Assembly (NCBI GenBank): GCA_001717015.1
Contig: MAGV01000012.1
Span: 1-7,869, forward strand
DNA length: 7,869 bases
Origin: Candidatus Methanosuratincola petrocarbonis (ex Vanwonterghem et al. 2016)
Lineage (GTDB): Archaea > Thermoproteota > Methanomethylicia > Methanomethylicales > Methanomethylicaceae
Reading direction: 5' to 3'
Shown here: positions 6,396 to 7,869 of the stretch, piece by piece
Layout of the letters: each line of letters begins with the position of its first letter
Numbering within the stretch: position 1 is the first letter of the stretch
Notes under the pieces: model-generated
What the model was told of the DNA's origin: nothing
Databases searched by the model: none
Seen by the model: only the letters and a program-made list of their open reading frames with translations
Made by a program: the position numbers and the translations under genes

Positions 6396-6426
6396 GGACG
6401 CAGAAAGCGTCCTCTTTTGATTTTTT
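6396..6426 (+). terminator. Hairpin plus T-tract terminator after the AhpD-like gene
   Basis: GGACGC (6396-6401) and GCGTCC (6407-6412) form a perfect 6-bp stem around the loop AGAAA. It is followed by TCTTTTGATTTTTT (6413-6426). The stem begins two bases after the stop codon. Confidence 0.8.
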
Positions 6427-6521
6427 CAAGGGAAAAGCGGGGCAGGAGAGCAAGTCGCAGGATCCAAGAGGAGCCCGGAGGCAACTTGGGATACCGGTCT
6501 GTAAGCCGCGCGGTTTTCCGT

Positions 6522-6547
6522 TGTAGTCAAGATGATTGCTGACTACA
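6522..6547. repeat. Perfect 8-bp inverted repeat with 10-bp spacer
   Basis: TGTAGTCA (6522-6529) and TGACTACA (6540-6547) are exact reverse complements separated by AGATGATTGC. It lies in non-coding DNA between the AhpD-like gene and the PIN relic. It could be a dyad operator, an RNA hairpin or a mobile-element trace. No second copy is seen in the window and no T-tract follows. Confidence 0.45.
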
Positions 6548-6638
6548 GGGGGTTTGCGGGTAGTTCGCGCCTGATGCTGAACAGCCGGTCAGAAAAATCC
6601 GCCATCCCGACCTTCCAGAGGTCGTCTAACCCAACCCT
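6543..6638 (-). pseudogene. Short coding-like relic of unknown origin
   Basis: On the minus strand, between two stops, the frame reads RVGLDDLWKVGMADF then SDRLFSIRRELPANPL. The composition (balanced hydrophobic and charged residues, not the Arg/Pro/Ser-rich look of chance frames here) suggests former coding sequence. It is only 31 codons, with ATG at codon 12 and no ribosome site. I do not recognise the family. It is on the same strand as the PIN relic, 50 bases downstream of its stop, and may come from the same decayed locus. Confidence 0.2.
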
Positions 6639-6688
6639 CTAGATCCACCGGAATGCAAGAAGGAAAAAGAAGTTATTCTTCGAGAGGA

Positions 6689-6952
6689 TCAACAATGGCC
6701 ATCTCCCACTCTTGCCACTTCCTCTGCCAACGAGAGCAGATCGCGATCCCTCGTGAGAAGCGCCGGTATCTTGTTCTGCAGGAATCTGGCAAACACCAGG
6801 GCATCCCTCCCGCCGATCCCGTAGTCCACTGCGATTTTTAGGGCTTCCTCGGACACGCGCCTGGTCTGGTTCAAGAACTCGACATGTGGATGCTCGAGGG
6901 TCAGAAGGAGGCGCCGCCTCGCCTCGCTGCGCACCAGCCTCTGCCCGAACAC
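6689..6952 (-). pseudogene. Truncated PIN-domain (VapC-like) protein
   Basis: From the GTG at 6952 the frame gives 87 residues that match the C-terminal two thirds of a PIN nuclease: a helix with VSEEALKIAVDYG, then GIGGRDALVFARFLQNKIPA (D50 is an active-site acid), then LLTRDRDLLSLAEEVARV (D69 and D71). PIN proteins are normally about 125-140 residues and begin with a strand ending in an essential Asp (D-T-N/S). That strand is absent here. The frame stays open 13 codons upstream (SAGSPRNYPSHPL), then meets TAA at 6992-6994, with another stop at about 7019-7021, and no D-T-N motif is visible in the other minus-strand frame inspected. E10 or E20 might stand for the second acid. No VapB-like antitoxin gene adjoins it. 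Most likely a decayed toxin gene; a 5' frameshift is possible. Confidence 0.6.
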
Positions 6953-7060
6953 GAGGGGGTGGCTTGGATAATTCCGCGGGCTTCCTGCTGATTAAGTGGA
7001 AAGCTTTGAGGCATGGATCTAAAAGCTGCGGCTGTATCGGTCAAATGCCTTCTGAGCCTA

Positions 7061-7092
7061 AATCGTAAAAGGAAAAAAAGGGCAGAGGGCCC
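7061..7092 (-). terminator. Terminator of the surface-protein gene
   Basis: Directly after the stop codon, the minus strand reads GGGC-CCTCT-GCCC (7092 to 7080), a small GC stem, then seven T (7079-7073) and, after CC, four more T (7070-7067). The stem is short, so the T-tract is the main evidence. Confidence 0.6.
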
Positions 7093-7869
7093 TCACTTCC
7101 GCTTCTTGAGCAGGAGGAAGAGGGCCGCGACCACCACTGCCGCAACCACCACCCCCGCGGCTGCGAAGAGCATGGTGTTGTCGCCTCCTGCGGGCTGGGC
7201 TGCCTGGGCACTCACCGACAGGACCGAGGATGAGGCAGGGTTGTAGGCTTCGTTGCCAGGGAGCTGCGCCTGGATGGACCACGTGCCTGCCTTGTCCACA
7301 ACCACGTTCGCGCTGAAGGTCGAAGAGGTCGCGTTGACCGGTATCGAGGTCACCTGTCCGGATGGGCTGGTGACCCTTATGGTGATCTGCGTCTGGGATA
7401 CGAACGGCGAGATGGAGCCGGTGATCACAACCACCTCCTGGCTCCCGCTGAGCGTGACCGAGGTCTTCGACGCGGATATCGCGATTGCTGTGGTAGCCTT
7501 CTGGGGTGAAGTCGCGGTCACCGTTACGCTGGGCGAGGTTGCGGGGTTGTAGGCATCATTGCCCGACCAGTAGGCGTAGAACGAATATGTGCCGGCTTGG
7601 GTGAGGTTGAAGGCTCTGGAGAAGTCGCCCCCAACAAGCGTCTCATTTGACAGGAGGGCGGCGGCAGAGCCGTTCACCGACATGTAGATCGAGACGGTGC
7701 CGGGCTGCGCCGACGCCAGCGACCCGCTGAGGGTGATGGCGGTGCCTACGTTTGCCGAACTTGCGGATGATTGCAAGGAGAGGGATGCGTTCTGCTTGAC
7801 CAGCTCGTCCAGGAAGGTGTTGTTGGAGATGGTGTTGTTGGTGGAGAGAGAGTCAGAACTGATTGATTT
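7093..7869 (-). CDS. Cell-surface protein with tandem Ig-like repeats and C-terminal membrane anchor, N-terminus beyond the window
   Basis: The frame is open from the right edge to the TGA at 7093-7095, giving the last 258 residues. A Ser/Thr/Asn-rich stretch leads into two related Ig-like beta-sandwich repeats. Each has a TLSGS-type strand and ends with the signature aromatic-x-GN-x-AYNPA-[ST]: YWSGNDAYNPATSPSVTVTA and QLPGNEAYNPASSSVLSVSA. After PAGGDNT a single hydrophobic helix (MLFAAAGVVVAAVVVAALFL) precedes the basic tail LLKKRK, typical of archaeal surface proteins anchored with the bulk outside. Seven N-x-S/T sequons (NNT twice, NAS, NGS, NET, NLT, NAT) are in the predicted external part and suggest heavy N-glycosylation. 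The real start, signal peptide and any catalytic or ligand-binding domain lie outside the window. Confidence 0.8.
   Translation of the reverse strand, partial: KSISSDSLSTNNTISNNTFLDELVKQNASLSLQSSASSANVGTAITLSGSLASAQPGTVSIYMSVNGSAAALLSNETLVGGDFSRAFNLTQAGTYSFYAYWSGNDAYNPATSPSVTVTATSPQKATTAIAISASKTSVTLSGSQEVVVITGSISPFVSQTQITIRVTSPSGQVTSIPVNATSSTFSANVVVDKAGTWSIQAQLPGNEAYNPASSSVLSVSAQAAQPAGGDNTMLFAAAGVVVAAVVVAALFLLLKKRK

Noticed and set aside
7253..7552. A 99-codon plus-strand frame across the surface-protein gene.
   Set aside because: Antisense shadow of the Ig-repeat codons, which are clearly coding on the minus strand.

Overview
The window looks like a chromosomal segment of a GC-rich archaeon, most likely from the Thermoproteota side (Bathyarchaeia- or Methanomethylicia-like); the group is inferred and cannot be fixed from this sequence. 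Supporting signs are heavy use of AGG for Arg, a two-subunit indolepyruvate:ferredoxin oxidoreductase, a TATA-like box placed so that iorA would be leaderless, T-tract terminators, and a C-terminally anchored, sequon-rich surface protein.

Layout. Bases 1-570 (+) hold the 3' part of an ornithine cyclodeaminase/mu-crystallin family dehydrogenase. It converges on a 14-helix polysaccharide flippase at 634-2127 (-). Bases 2128-2904 carry no intact gene, but contain two relics: a degraded zinc-ribbon frame (+, about 2265-2435) and the C-terminal tail of a LivM-type branched-chain amino-acid permease (-, 2611-2763). An AT-rich promoter follows. The iorA-iorB operon (+, 2905-5459) is the metabolic core. 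It converges on a VOC/glyoxalase-fold gene (-, 5551-5973), which is divergent from a small AhpD/carboxymuconolactone-decarboxylase-like gene (+, 6091-6393) ending in a clear hairpin plus T-tract. Bases 6394-6688 are mostly non-coding, with a perfect 8-bp inverted repeat and a short coding-like relic. A truncated PIN-domain gene (-, 6689-6952) follows. The window ends in the C-terminal part of an Ig-repeat surface protein (-, 7093 to the edge).

How the parts fit. IorAB oxidises aryl pyruvates made by transamination of aromatic amino acids to aryl-acetyl-CoA and reduced ferredoxin, so the organism probably ferments or oxidises amino acids. The partial OCD-family gene and the LivM relic fit an amino-acid theme, but this is inference. 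The flippase and the surface protein, with seven N-x-S/T sequons, could belong to the same N-glycosylation or surface-glycan physiology. They are far apart and nothing links them directly.

I found no convincing new multi-gene system. The points most worth a second look are the iorA ferredoxin domain lacking one expected cysteine, the AhpD-like protein that has lost its C-x2-C-x3-H motif, and the cluster of gene relics around iorAB and the PIN gene.
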